Shown: positions 1 to 13,112, counted from the stretch's first letter. The stretch: 64,000 bases of DNA from Heliocidaris erythrogramma (GCA_025617745.1 CM046853.1:55704643-55768642), one strand, 5' to 3'. Numbers and translations: made by a program. Notes: a model not told the origin generated them from the sequence alone.

Positions 1-3000
1 ATCAGAGAATTTGAGAACACTTACACCTTTAAAATTGCTTCACAATCTTGCGAGAGGCTATATGATATATATCTGTTTTTAGAATCACATCTTGGTTTCA
101 GATTTACTCTTGCTGTTGGAATATTAAAAAGTTCACAAGTTTGTGAGTACAAAATAAGGTGAAACAATGAGTCATGTGACTATATAACTACAGATGTCTC
201 ATTGTTCTGTGCTTTGGCTGTATCACATGTCAAAAGTAGTTTGAATTCATTAATGTACATGTATAATTTGACCATATTTTTTTACTTTATCCTTTTCTAT
301 AAATATACATGTATGTCTTGGCCTCAAAAAAGACAATGAATTCTTTCAACCAAGCTTTAAATCCATACATTATTGTTGTTATTTTGCTTTCTCCCATGAA
401 TGTTTCCCAAGTGATTGATTTGTAATTTCCCCTTAAAATTTTTGTTAAACATTTTATGCCAGGTCATCTACCTTTTACTCAAAACTCTTAAATCTCATAA
501 ATATCTAACTTAATTTCAATCATGAATTCCCTTCCAATTTTTGGTACCCAACAATGATTCATACCATACCTAACCACAATCCTAATACAAATACCGGTAG
601 ATCTTACTCATTACAGGCTACATCATGTGGATTAATTAATTTTCTTTAAGTACAAATATGTCCAAACCACAACATGGTCTATGGAGAGCAGTGGCACTCT
701 CTAACAAATTGAAACAAAGGACCAAGCAAGCAATTTGGTTTATGAGGGAAGAGCTGTGGAATATGACCACAACTTTCAATTCATAAGACCTGCCTACATG
801 CTACACTGCATAGATATTACTACCAGCACTTCATAAGTGGTAACATTTTTCATTTCCTGCTGGTATATCTTCATCAGTATTAACTCCATGCATCAATACA
901 CTGGAGGTTACATGGCAGTGGTGTAGGCTACCACTTGGAAGCCACAGTAAATTAGTCGAAAGGGACTCAGATAATTGAATATTGATCGACTTGACTGGTT
1001 TGATGGGCAGATGCTCCATTTTATTAGGGTCAGGAGAGATAAACATGGGGATGGACTGTGAGAGAGATTGATGACAATCACAAAAATAGAACCAAGAAGA
1101 TATTAAAAGCTTCTGTCATTTAAATCTGTATATTTTCATTATTATCAAATGTCAGTGCAATTGAAATCTTGTTGATCTATTTACCTGGCATAAACGCATG
1201 AGATTGGACTCTCATATTGACTTATTCCCTATCATTTCTTACATATTTCCCTCGTCTTCAATAAATTGTGATTTTTTCAAGTTTTTGACACTGTCAAATG
1301 TTGAATTGAAAAATAATGTAATAACTGAACTCACTGGTCTATATAGACCTATAATAGCTATGTGTGTGAAGCTGACATATGGTTCTTAGCCAACAGTATC
1401 ATCCTCATTAGTTCCATGATATCTCTGTGTATTTGTAGAGAGGTAGCATTGATGGACACAGTTTAAGACAGTGTATGCCAGCAGCTTTCCTCACCTAGAC
1501 CAGGTGGTGTGCTACAGATTAATTGACTTTTCTATTCTTATCCAGAAAAAAAATAAATTTTACAGTCCTAATGATGGCATGGTTGAGTCCTTCTGACTGC
1601 GTCTGCTAGAGCCAGGAGGGCATTAATTAATATACTTTAACACAGAGATAAGGCCCTTTTGGCTCTGGACAAATGATGCGATGTATGAAAACTCGGGCTC
1701 TTTCATCATATGACTGAGCAGTAGAGCATTACCGTGTGCATCCAGTATATCAGATAAAGGGACTTGATGAGAATAAAATTACCAGCTAGAAGACAAGAAT
1801 TCTTGTGCCATGAAAATCAAAGACCAAGACAGGCCATCCAAAGTTCATCTTGACCACAAAAAAAGAGAATAAAAAAGCACAGACTGTAAATGCTAATTTT
1901 ATATTGCACTTTACACAGATGACTTCATTTCTCCTTGACATTTTCAGAGGCAGATGAAATTAATATGTGACGATAAACGAGTATTCAACGACATGTGCAT
2001 ATATTTTAAGTAATAGTACAGTGATGGAGGATGTTTTCACATAACTCCCTCTGCATTAATTAAAAACTATAATAATATTTTGATAAGTATTATCTTTGAA
2101 AACAAATTTCAGTTACTACTAAAATCCATACTAACCCAACACATAAGATAAGAGACGGACAAAAGGCCATCATTTCTTCCCTTGAACATGGACTATGGCT
2201 TGAATTAGTGAAATGTATTGTATTTTATGCACAAAACATTAAATCAAGTTTCAACCATGTGCATGTATGGTAAAATGAGTATTTTTAGAGCCAAAAATTA
2301 TTTTACACAAAAGTTGAAACTTTTTGACTCATTCCAGTTCCATGAACAATGACAGAAAGTACAAGAATGTGGGAGTTGTCTCGTGTACAAAGGACAGACC
2401 TCAATACAAACAGACATACTGTATGGTTCGGTTCTTTTGGTTTGACCCTGTGTATACGAGGTGCATGAAGAATCTTAGCTTCTTGATTCAGGGAAAAAAG
2501 GAAATACAGACATCTTAAAACTATGTTCATATGACAATCAATGATTTAGACATTTTGAAAGTTTTCTACATAACATAAAGCACACATTTTAAGAAGAAAC
2601 CTTGCAAAAAGTGTCAGGCAGTGTAATATGAGAGCAGGAAGAGAATAAATGATAAATTGATATATTTTAACACCACTGGGCTTAAACAGATATTATGGCA
2701 TTGAGTAACGACTAATCCTTCTATCTATTCATCTTTGTGAATCATAGGTATATTTCAAACAGCAGGCAGGTTGATTAGAGGATATAGGCCCTAATACATT
2801 AGATCCTAATTGTATCATCATTGTATCACCTGCTCAGAACAAGAAGGCCATTAAATTGTATCATTTAACACAGAATTAACATCCTTCTAGCTCTCACATA
2901 CTACATGTATGTAAACAAAGCTCACAAGGGTCATATCTAAAATTAATGAACTCATGAAAAACTCAATCTCTTCTATGATTTAGAGGACATATTTCCCAGA

Positions 3001-4579
3001 TAAGGACAGGATCAAACCAGATTAATTGAAATATGAGTCTACATTGTGATTTATAAAAATAATCAAAATGACGAATGTCTTCATTTTTCACAAGCAGTGA
3101 TAGAAATTATAGAATGAATGCTATGCTATCCTATTTAAAATTGTCATTATTCAATTTCATGGTTTTTTTTCATTTCAACAAAAAATGATTATCAAATTTT
3201 AACTTCTCACAATTTGTCTTTATTCCTTTCTTAAAACAAAGCAAGTTTGTTACATTGTTCAAGACAGGTCAGCATTATTATTTTGTGATAACAATGAGAA
3301 AACATAAATACATGTAGCATATTCCTACAAATAATTTTTATTCTGAACTTCCTGGTTTGATGCAACCTATTTTTGTTAAAGTCATTTCATACAATGTTAT
3401 ACATTTTGTCCAATTTATCTGTTCTTCTATTGAAAGTGGCTATTCACAATTTACTGATTATTTTTTTGTCACTGTAAAACAAATGGATCATTTGTTTCTG
3501 TACTAAAACACAGACAAAAGGACTAATTTAGCAGTCAGTCGGTCAAAATTAAAATTCTTTGGTTTTTCATATCACCGATGAACATTAAATTTGTCAATTC
3601 ATTGCATAGGCTCTATTAATGTCATATCACTGACACACATCCAGTTTGTGAATTCATATATTTAACCACAAAAAAATCATGATTACGTGCAAGATTCCTG
3701 TCTCTTGAATAACATATATGTCATACATACATATCAACCTTTCAATTATTAACTTTAAATTTATTTACATCCTTCTCTTTTTATAACGATATTCATGTCT
3801 ACTTGTACATTGCTCCCATTATCTCTCTCTACGGTATGTACTGTGTAGTGAAATGCCATGTATATTTATCTAGTGATAGCATTATCAGTTATGTATTTTC
3901 CCATGTCAGAAGCTACAAGTGCACAGTAATTATGCTAAACAGAAGGCCTACATGTAATCTTAACAGTAATATACTATAGTATTATATTATATTATTAGTA
4001 TATATTATCTGCAATCACAACTAGAAGTAAGTTTAGAAGTTGGTTTTAGTGCTGACACAGACCATAACAATCAAAATTATCATTTTGGCCTCATAAGATA
4101 GATACATGTAAGGCATATTACCAAAAAGATAAACCATTTAATGAATATAAAAACAATACAAACACGACTACAAAGAATTAAAAGCAGCGAGAAGACAAAA
4201 AATGTGACCAGATATTCAACACAAATCAGGCAAATAAATCACGTCAAATCAATGTGCAAGCTCTACACTTTTCAACAAATTTTCAGAAAAATCAGCAAGG
4301 GCCATTTTAGGAGACATAAATATGTGGGATATAAATAATAATTGCTACAATTACATTCACCATCCTCTCATACTATCAATATTATTATTCCCTCACTCTC
4401 TTTAATACATATCATCTAAAAATATTCACATTTCACTTTATTCCAACTGTTTGCTCATTCTAATACATTACCATTTATCCAGAAGCAATAAAAAAAGACA
4501 ACAGCATGATGCTATACTTCAATTTCTAATCTTGTTATCCTTGTCTCTCTTGGTAACCATGTTCAATTTTTTGACTTAC
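1..4579. other. AT-rich non-coding flank, probably intron
   Basis: No convincing exon was found on either strand. The stretch is AT-rich with scattered ACATGTA motifs. If the exon at 4580-4850 is real, this is at least partly the intron following its donor on the minus strand, so later exons of that gene lie here unseen or beyond the left edge. The only structured element noticed is a short hairpin repeat near 1.6 kb, listed separately. Confidence 0.5.
1608..1668. repeat. Short dispersed hairpin repeat, copy 1
   Basis: An imperfect inverted repeat opens with AGAGCCAGGAGGGC and closes with GGCCCTTTTGGCTCT around a short AT-rich loop with a TTAA-like core. The same hairpin recurs near 7.8, 9.0, 11.4 and 63.3 kb. 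No coding potential. Confidence 0.6.
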
Positions 4580-4850
4580 CAAGAGCCTGTTTCTCTAGAT
4601 CCAGATAGCGGAATGGGAGCTCGAGCTGGTTCTGGGATCTCGAGATTCCATCAAAGGGCCAGGAATAGACTGTCCCAAACCAGTCTACAAACGATGACCA
4701 AACACCATCTTTGGCTTTCAAAAGCCAGCTCGACATCGAGATCAACGTGCCCAGACCAAAAGCGTAACCAATGCGTTTCAGAATCATTTTGGTATAGAGA
4801 TGCCTGTCTTCAGTTCCGATGAAATCTTTGAAGCAAATGGAATTATTTGT
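4580..4850 (-). CDS. Probable coding exon of an unrecognised gene
   Basis: The minus strand is open from a good acceptor (pyrimidine-rich run ending CTCAG, just above 4850) to a consensus donor (G|GTAAGT, just below 4580). It encodes 90 codons plus one base: phase 0 in, phase 1 out. The peptide has an internal Met at 4787 in a fair start context (ACCAAAATG), a hydrophobic stretch around IGYAFGLGTLISMSSWLL that could be one membrane segment, then an aromatic-rich part (VDWFGTVYSWPFDG). I do not recognise the family. The Met could be the start if the upstream exon is untranslated; otherwise this is an internal exon. Neighbouring exons of the same gene were not found. Composition and splice sites argue for coding, but a chance open stretch is possible. 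Confidence 0.5.
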
Positions 4851-6230
4851 CTGAGGATGAGGTATAGATAGCTATCTTCACAGTCCTTAGTGTGGCCTCC
4901 TAATACACTTTTCTAACACATGGATGGCAGCATGTGATATTGTGGTCTACTCTCATTCACGCACACTTCCGATCTAACTGAAATCCAATACCATTCAAAA
5001 CATCACAGCCCACTCCTCCTCTCCTGTCGACTTCTCTTCTTGCATTGCCAACAGCATAAAATTACCCTCAACTGGGCATGCTCAGTGGGTGTTTCACCAC
5101 ACAACCAATCACAGCTTCTGGTTTCCCACCATGCAAATGAAATTTGGAGGTGTGTTAGTGCAATCTCAATCTCTATTGGTTAGTTGCCAACTTTCCAACC
5201 CTCATACATATTCACCAGTCCATTACACCTCATGTTTATTCACAAATCTCTCATGTATATTCATTTCTTTGGTATGACTCATCACTGCAGTTCCCAGAAT
5301 TCAGTGCGATAGCAAAGGCCAATTCATATCATTAAAATGATATTATCATAAATTTATTACGCTCTCGCTCCTGGCTGCACTGCTCCAGCGAGCTGCAAAC
5401 AAAAGAAAGGATGTCTGATGGGTGAGTCATCGCTCGATATTGCCAACATGGAAGTTATTGCATCATCCCTTGTATTCCCTTGTTACCTGTATATTCTCAC
5501 CCCATTTCAAGCCCCATATGTTCAATACAATAGAGGGCTGATCAATAAACTGATGTATGTCAATAAACAGGCAGGCCTGGATAGTTGAATGTTGAGGAAG
5601 CAGTGGTAAAGATATTATGGTCGTAGAATAGAATTATGAATAGGATAAGGTCTGGTCCGATAACCCCTTGGTCTAATCAAGCCAGAAGAAGAATTCTAAT
5701 TCTTAATCACATCTGGAATTTATATTTTAGATTTTCAAGATAGAATTGTTGTTGTCTTGTCTGTTTTCTGTCTATATTAATAAATTTCCAACAAGCTGAA
5801 TTTCTTGATGGAGAACATTATATTTTGTTCTCCAAATGTAAAAGCTTTAAAATCTCAATCCTGATTTTCTCTATAGACCCCCATAATAATAAGACTGTTT
5901 ACGGTAAATCCATACCATTGAAATGTATAAACTTGATATAAATGATTATGCAGTCATCTTTCTTCTTTCTATTTTAGCGTATGATAGGCTTTAATAAGGC
6001 TAGCTTAAATGTACAATAAAATCCAAAAAATAAATCTTTTTTTACATCCCATAACTGCAACTGTGGATAAGTGGTCATGTTAGGAGAATTTTTTTTTTAA
6101 ACCTAATACAACATGTAGACATCAAAAATGGAATATATTTGCATTGGCTTTTCAAACAATACTGCTTTAATTATTGTGACACACTTAATGTGTTTTCAGT
6201 TGATTTCCTGCAAAATGATAATGGATGGGG
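4851..6230. other. Non-coding stretch, possible upstream region of the 4.6-kb exon
   Basis: No supported gene. The part around 4.9-5.4 kb is less AT-rich than its surroundings and lies on the 5' side of the minus-strand exon, so it may hold intron or promoter sequence. No clear promoter motif was identified. Confidence 0.3.
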
Positions 6231-6236
6231 AAAAAG

Positions 6237-6435
6237 AAAGTCGGGCGTTGTGGGCGTTGTGGGCGTTGTGGCGTGCGCCTGTAATCCAGCTACCAGAACT
6301 GATTCAGCGGACCCAGGTTCGAGACGGAGTCACGTCTTTCGGATGGTGATGTTAAAGGTCGGTCCCAGACGTAAATAATCATATCTGATTGATACACGTC
6401 TGTAAAAACCCAATTACACACACACACAAAGTCGA
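6237..6435 (+). repeat. SINE-like repeat with pol III-type boxes
   Basis: It starts with three tandem GTGGGCGTT-like units, then GGCGTGCGCCTGTAATCCAG and a B-box-like GGTTCGAGAC about 60 bases later. A tail follows that contains GGTCGGTCCCAGACGT and a short CA run near 6415. The order looks like a pol III-derived short interspersed element. The first segment resembles the 7SL/Alu motif around GCCTGTAATCCCAGCTAC, which is unexpected in an invertebrate. A tRNA-derived origin is the alternative. Confidence 0.4.
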
Positions 6436-7818
6436 ATCTATTATAAAAAGAAAGAAAAGCCAACAAAACAAAGCAATTTTAATGAAAAAAACCCAATAAA
6501 TAATCTATAACTTCCTTTATTTTTTAATATATATATTTTTTAAATTTATTTTCTTCTTTATTTTTATTTGTTTATTATTATTATTATTTCTATTTTTTTT
6601 TTGGGGGGGGGGCTTTTGCAAAGTTAAGAATATCATACTATACATCACATGATCTCTTGTTTTTCATTATAAAGTAAAGTATTACTTGGAACAAGTCATG
6701 CATGCATGTAAACATGTCATGGTTCTATTTTGGTATTGTATCCCACTTTTCTTTACCTAAGAAAATATTTGAACAAAATCCCTGGGTTCCTCCGCCCATT
6801 TGCTGACAATTTTGTGGCTCAATAATTTCTTTATTCTCTTTATATCTATAGTCCAGGTATACAGTGGGCCATATTTATAACATTATGTCATCATATACAC
6901 GTAAGCAAGGCCTTGAAAACTCAATAAGGTTACCCTGGGCAAAATTGGCCTGACATATAGTACGGTAAGTGTTTGACTATAGTGTTTTTAACCATAGAGG
7001 GAGCTATTAATCTTACTGCACAGCTCTGGGAGGTTGCCTCAATGGACAGGGCCAGGGAGACACATGCTGAGCGTCTCTCAGTCTCAATAACTAATGGCTT
7101 TATTGATTCACAAAATAATCCTGAATGCTCTTTAAATTGAGATAGTTAGTTTGGGATAAAACTAAGCTTTATCATCTTAACATATTAAGTATTTAATATG
7201 AAGTATGTAACAACTGAATCACATTGTAAAGTACAGTGAATATAGGGACAGTCACAAACTGACAAACAGACAATTTTCCCCTTCAAATTGAGCCAAATTT
7301 CTATAAAATCAAGAAGGCACTAGGCAAGCTACCTCCTTAATATAAATCAAAATCAAAATCAAGCATACATGTCGCTTCTCCATAATTTTATTTCTCACCT
7401 ACTTTCACCACTCTCATTCCTTCTCTTTCTCTCTACATCCACTTTTCACTATATATTCAAAAGTCCCCATCCATGCATTCATCTGCCTTCCTGCTCATGT
7501 CCGTACACTACATGTAGATGTAGGCCTACATATCCACAAAGGCATGACCACTGCATAACAAGGGATAAGATTCAATAATATCCCCATCTCTTGCCATCAT
7601 ACCCTGAGGCAATACAGTAATAGCAGCAGAATAACAACATCTGCTCCATGCAGGTCCTCGTCTGAAGATGGCACGATTAGGACAATCCAATCATCAGACT
7701 ACCTTGAGTTCCCTTTTGTTCCTGATGGACACAACGCAGTATCAGACCAGAACTCTTTTAGAGTGCATTAACTCGTGCTTGCTTTGAAGAACAATCAGAC
7801 AAATGTAATTTAGTCTAC

Positions 7819-7882
7819 TGAGAGCCAGAAGGATGTTAACTGGTATACTTAACACTGAGCTTAGGCCCTTCTGACTCTCAAC
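7819..7882. repeat. Short dispersed hairpin repeat, copy 2
   Basis: Inverted arms TGAGAGCCAGAAGG and CCCTTCTGACTCTCA surround a loop with a TTAAC/GTATACTTAA core. It is the same family as near 1.6, 9.0, 11.4 and 63.3 kb. Confidence 0.6.
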
Positions 7883-9045
7883 CCATGATATACAGAGTTC
7901 TGTGTGCATGTACATGTACTTCTCTGAAGAAATGGAGTAGAACAAACTAACTGGAACAAAGCAATGATCATTTCGAATCAAAGACTGCTGAAATATTCAT
8001 GTATTACCCCTGTGGCTGTTGGCTGGGGTCTGTGGAAAATGTGTGTTATACTAAAATTTCATTGCATCCAAAAGGTGTTTTTTTAAAGAATTCTCAGCAT
8101 CACTTGAAGGGATACATAAAATATTTTATTGCATTTGCTAATTTGCCATGACTTGATATGATTTAGGTATGTCCAAAATGAACCAATATCCTTGTACGCT
8201 TCTACCAATTAGGATGGTAGTATAAATATCCTCTAAAATGAGGCATAAAATATATTGACTCATATACATGTACATACAACAATACAGACTTATTATGCAG
8301 TATGCTCAGAGAGTAATGCATATAAATGTACCATTATAACTTCTGTTTTCATAAAAAGAATACCGACTGAATACAGCAATCCAATGCTTTTAGCTACTGT
8401 CCATTTAAATGCATCACTCTGCTAGAAATAGAATAAATCCTATTGGTATGATAGGCATCTAGTATAGAATCCATGCATATCATCATTCAGGCTTGCATCA
8501 CTGACCTGGGATTTTATATCGCTACACATGCAGCCTGGGAATAATTTGGATGCATGAGTAGAAGAAATACATACTGTACTTGAAGTCCATAGTGTTCAGA
8601 AACAAACCGCCACAAAAATCTAAGCCCATTTACTAAAGACGAGCAGCATTATTATCAAATATAGGCCATTTCATAATTTGAAACATTTTTCAAGGGGTCA
8701 TAAATTATAGATATCTTTGTACCCCGAAGCTCCATACCTACATGTAATGCCCTTTATACGATAAAAAAGGAAATGACAATGAAGAAATCAAAAGTACTGT
8801 CTATTGTCTAATATCCTTTTGCATGGTAATGAACGATGTGAAGAACATGTAGACATCTAGGCACATGAGCATACACAATAACCAATACATTTTTTTCCCC
8901 AATAATATACATGTAGGCCTACTTGTTGTAATGATAATATGTACTAAACAAAATTCACTGACAAACACACTGTACTTTAGTTGCTGTGCCTTCTAATAAA
9001 AAAAAATATATAAAATCAATATCTCCTATGTTTGTGTACATATCA

Positions 9046-9103
9046 TTGAGAGCTAGAACGGTTCATTAGAATACATAGAGATAACACCCTTCTTACTTTC
9101 AAC
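9046..9103. repeat. Short dispersed hairpin repeat, copy 3 (decayed)
   Basis: A more diverged copy of the same hairpin: TTGAGAGCTAGAACGG in the left arm and ACCCTTCTTACTTTCAA in the right arm. Confidence 0.5.
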
Positions 9104-10192
9104 AGATGATAGTCTATGTGTACATGTATCTCTTTAATGACATGCCTGAATCAACTAATACCTAATTTGTACAAAGCATGTCACACGGTTTTCATGGTCA
9201 TCTCAGACCTGAATGTCCCTCACATACCTTCACATACACTGTAAATCCTTGTTTATAACAAATCAATGTACATTTGTTGTCAACCCTGACTCATGAAGTT
9301 AACAAACACTATTGTACCTCCTGATACTGGTTTCCTCGTCTATGCACAAACAAGGAACCCTGAGAATAATGACACAGCAAGTTGAATACAAAATGGGAAT
9401 AAGTACAGGTTCCCCTGGAATATTCATGAACAATGAGCTATAAAAGCGATACTTTACAACTCAGCAAAGAATCATCATGAAGAAAAATTGGACCCTACTG
9501 ACTGACAGTTAAGCATGAAATGTGCCATTATGCTTGGGCGGTAAACTGAAATGAAGGCAAATTTCCAGATATAATGTATGCTTGTACTGCTCTTTGAAAT
9601 ATAAATGAAACTAAAGGGGTTTGGGCTAGGATAAGAGGCAAAAAGGGTAGGGCTTACATCTAGTCATGATGAAGGAAGCTTTTCTGCTACAGATTTTTGT
9701 GATATTCTGCCATAGTTGGCAGTTCTACATGGAACATCCTACATGTATCTACTACTTGATAAACAAAATTCAGATTTACTATAAGCAAGTTTCTATGGAA
9801 ATGCAATAGACCAGGGCCCCATCTTATAAAGAGCTGTGACTGATTCAAATCAATCGCAAGTCCTCCAATCAATTGCAAATTTTCTGCTATGCATAATGGT
9901 ATCTATATGGAAGGAATCCATTTTGCATATTTGCATATAGTTGTTGCTATGTTGGGCAAGCCTCTGGCAAGCTCTTGAATTATCAAGCGAAACTTTTGTT
10001 CACGTAGTATGCATAAAATTAATAAACGGGTCTATTCCAACAGCAGAACTCAAGTTTTGCGTAAAAAGAGAAATTTGTTACATAATAGGGTCCATCATAA
10101 TTAAGTACCACTTCAAATCGAACGAGCTGAACATATTTCAAGAGTGGGAACAATGAATAAAACATTTTTAAAAACGTTGAGTGATATACTGA

Positions 10193-10339
10193 TCAGGGAT
10201 GCCACTAAGAATTTATAAAAAAGTAGGAAAAATCATCTAGAAATGGGCCCTTGTATACATAAAAAGTGGTTTTCTATGGCCAAAAAGTATGTTCAAAAAG
10301 TAGAAATTCCTACTTTTGTCTGAAAAGTGGCATCCCTGA
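10193..10339. mobile_element. MITE, 147 bp, TIR TCAGGGATGCCACT
   Basis: The left end TCAGGGATGCCACT is matched by AGTGGCATCCCTGA at the right end, a perfect 14-bp terminal inverted repeat. The interior is AT-rich with repeated AAAAAGTA words and no reading frame. The superfamily is undetermined; no clean target duplication was seen. Confidence 0.7.
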
Positions 10340-11370
10340 TTGATATAATCCCACGAAAACCCACAACTATTTCCAAATTTAACTATCAATTACGGGTTGA
10401 TTTGCATCTTGCAAGGATCTCCCATTGATGATGAAAAACACAAACAACACAAACTGTATGCTCCAGTCTTGCTACTGCAAGGATGCAGCATGCACATCTA
10501 TTGTCTACACCTTTGCCTATTAAGCCTATGACAGTTAAAAAATTCAGTAGTCAACGGGTTAATACCCATATATATTCGCTTATTTAGGCATCTGCACAAG
10601 CAAACCATGATTTGTAAGAATGCACTCTCATTACCATTTATTTTTTATTGTTTGTTTTTTACGAACAATAAGCTATCACTAGCCATTTGAGGAGATATAC
10701 CAATTTTTCTTGGCAGCTCACAATCCTTATAATACTCAACAATCTCTACAAGAATTTTGCTCCAAAGCTAAGATCCAAGCTGAAGTGAAAAACTACATGT
10801 AGTTTTCCATGCCATTTTTCTGCTAGAAATCAGATACAAACTTTATTACATGTACCTCACTATACAAAAAAAAAAAAAAAAACATCTTCAAAATGAAAGA
10901 GATTTTAGGAAGTGCACAGAGGCACGCTGTTTCTTGTGACAGATGAAATCAGGAAATTATCTGGCACAAAGCACTGACACAGGAAGAGAGAATTGCCAAG
11001 AATATTATTGTCCAATGAAATTTAACTCTTCATGTCTAAAGGTCATTAGCATCTCAAGTGTCTTCATGTAATCTAACCCAAGCACGCCATTTTAGAAAGT
11101 AGGCTGCATGTTTGTATTCACTGACTTTGTTAGCACTTCAATATATTTATACACACATTTATTCGCTCGATACTCTAGAACTGCAAAAACAGAAATGACC
11201 GTTTGTGTGTGTACAACATGCTTTGTAAACACTTTACTCAGCCAGAAAATTTGCATTGCTCGAGACTAAATTGTCAGTGGCATAAGGTAATATTACAAGA
11301 CGAGATTTATAAAGTTCTGAAGACAAAAGTAATATTTCTGAAAACTAGATACTCATCCCAAGATGGTACA

Positions 11371-11445
11371 TATCGTGTGTTGAGAGCCAGAAGGGCGTTA
11401 ACTCTGTGTTAAAACATACAAGTTTCTGGCTCTCAACACACGATA
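11371..11445. repeat. Dispersed hairpin repeat, copy 4 (near-perfect palindrome)
   Basis: The best-preserved copy. TATCGTGTGTTGAGAGCCAG at the left is the exact reverse complement of the right end, giving 20-base arms around a loop containing GGGCGTTAACTCTGTGTTAA. It could fold into a long stable hairpin. The family consensus was inferred from the five copies in this window. Confidence 0.7.
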
Positions 11446-11854
11446 TATAAATATAAAGATAAGCTACTAGTTCCATCATTAAATCATAAAAACTGCCTAC
11501 ATAACTGTTTACTATGAAACCATGTATGTATGTTATTGCAATTTAAGTAGGCCTACACTTATCAATGATGGATGTATCCTTGAAATATGGCTAAGCATTC
11601 ATTTTGCATTCCCAGAAGAAGATATGTAACAGCGTCACAATTATTCATTGGAATTGTGCCCAGTCTGATATTCCCCAGCTCATTCGGTTTTCAGTCGTCA
11701 TGGTGACCTAACAACATCCATCGAGACCTTCAACCTCACATGTATAAAGGTCAAGAGAAGGGTGGTTTTTGGGAGCATACATGACATGTACCTATCTAAG
11801 TTATTCCTAAAAATTAACATTATTTTTTTTGTCCACACATAGATTTAAATGTTA

Positions 11855-11945
11855 TAATAATAATAATAATAATAGTGGCTACTTGTATAGCGCGCAGGTC
11901 CGCCTTTCGACGCTCATGGCGCTGTGACTATACACACTTACAGGA
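11855..11945. repeat. (TAA)n plus dispersed repeat fragment
   Basis: A run of TAA units is followed by GTGGCTACTTGTATAGCGCG and a GCTCATGGCGCTG segment. The abrupt GC-rich block after a microsatellite looks like a fragment of a dispersed element rather than host unique sequence. Family unknown. Confidence 0.35.
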
Positions 11946-12364
11946 TGCTCTTTTTTTTAAATGTGGAATTAATTTATACCTCTTATGAAGGTGAAGCAAC
12001 AAAATTATTACATTTCAAGGAGGCCTAGGCATATCATGATAATGAACTACATATGAAATACATTTTTTCATGATACTGTACATGTAAGATACTACCTTAT
12101 ACAAACTAAATGCATCAGTGAGGTAGAAAAGCATTTGATAGGAAACATAGTGTTTAATAGACAGAGTACCCTTCTGTGGAACAGAAAGGGTCCTGGCTTC
12201 ACAAGACATGTTTTCTCCATGTGAAATGCCAGATGCAATGTGCTTATGTTTACATTTCTGCAGAACTCCATTACCACATTCTCAAAGAGTACTGATGTTA
12301 AACATTCACACAACAGCCCTTCCCTTGATCTCCACTATCACTAGTAATGTTCCAATGTGTTCTT

Positions 12365-12846
12365 TGACCCCATTCTCATCACATTTCCTAAACTGGTTTC
12401 CACTAAACCAGTTTTCAAAACCAGTTTAGAAGATCGCTTCGTTAGCATTCACATTACGCTCCCCTGAACTGGTTTCCAAAACCACTTCACCGAAAGTGAT
12501 CTTGTTGCTATGGGAACACTCTAAGCGGGGTCAAATGTTTCGCACGGAATTTGAAACCGTCGAGCGTTACGTACATTAGCGCGGATCGTATACTGCGCGC
12601 ACAATTGTACTTCCGGGTGAAGATCGGTTTCCGAAGAACGGTTGTGTCCACATTACACGTAAAACCAGTTTAACAAGGAAAGTGGTCTTGAAAACCACAT
12701 CGCGAGGTGGTTTTCAAAACTGGTTTCCAAGACCACTTAAGATCGCTTCCAAGACCACTTTGAGCGTTCTCATTACACCCCAAACTGGTTTCCACTAAAC
12801 TGGTTTCCACTAAACTAGTTTAAGGATGTAGATGAGAACGGGGTCA
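12365..12846. mobile_element. MITE, 482 bp, TIR TGACCCCRTTCTCATC
   Basis: The left end TGACCCCATTCTCATC and the reverse complement of the right end TGACCCCGTTCTCATC form a terminal inverted repeat that extends, with mismatches, through CCTTAAACTRGTTT. The interior is packed with direct and inverted AAACTGGTTT / CCAAGACCACTT words and is richer in CpG than its surroundings. No reading frame. Flanking triplets are CTT and TAA, so a target duplication is not clear. The termini resemble those of the 131-bp element near 29.1 kb, which has a TAG duplication; a PIF/Harbinger-like origin is therefore possible. Confidence 0.75.
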
Positions 12847-13112
12847 TAAATGCCATCATATGTTCCAGACATGCCCCTCTCATAATCACTTTCAAGAGAA
12901 CCCATACTGGGGTAATCCATACATAGTACATGTTGGCTACATTCTCTGCTCACATAATATTCCACTTCCATCTACATTGATTCAACCTATTTTGCTGAGG
13001 TTTTGCTCTTGTGGTAGTACTAGGTCTAAGGGGTTAAAAAAAAAAAAAATGGACACTATTGATCATTAATAACTCAAAAATTGTGCCTCATAATTATCAG
13101 ACTGAGGTTTTT

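Larger units (their letters stand above)
6436..9810. other. Non-coding stretch with hairpin repeats
   Basis: AT-rich DNA without a supported exon. It includes a T-rich and G-run segment near 6.5-6.6 kb and two copies of the dispersed hairpin repeat. The short open frames here have no splice context or domain. Confidence 0.4.

Noticed and set aside
831-1046. 71-codon minus-strand frame
   Set aside because: No acceptor/donor pair or family resemblance; considered as a downstream exon of the 4.6-kb gene and dropped.
9811-9990. CCAGGGCCCCATCTTATAAA as the left end of a MITE
   Set aside because: No inverted right end found within several hundred bases; probably a solo fragment.
13034-13037. TTAA at the left outside of the two-gene unit as its target duplication, paired with TTAA at about 24890 or 24906
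   Set aside because: Sequence inward of these sites does not match between the two sides, so they cannot be shown to be the element ends.
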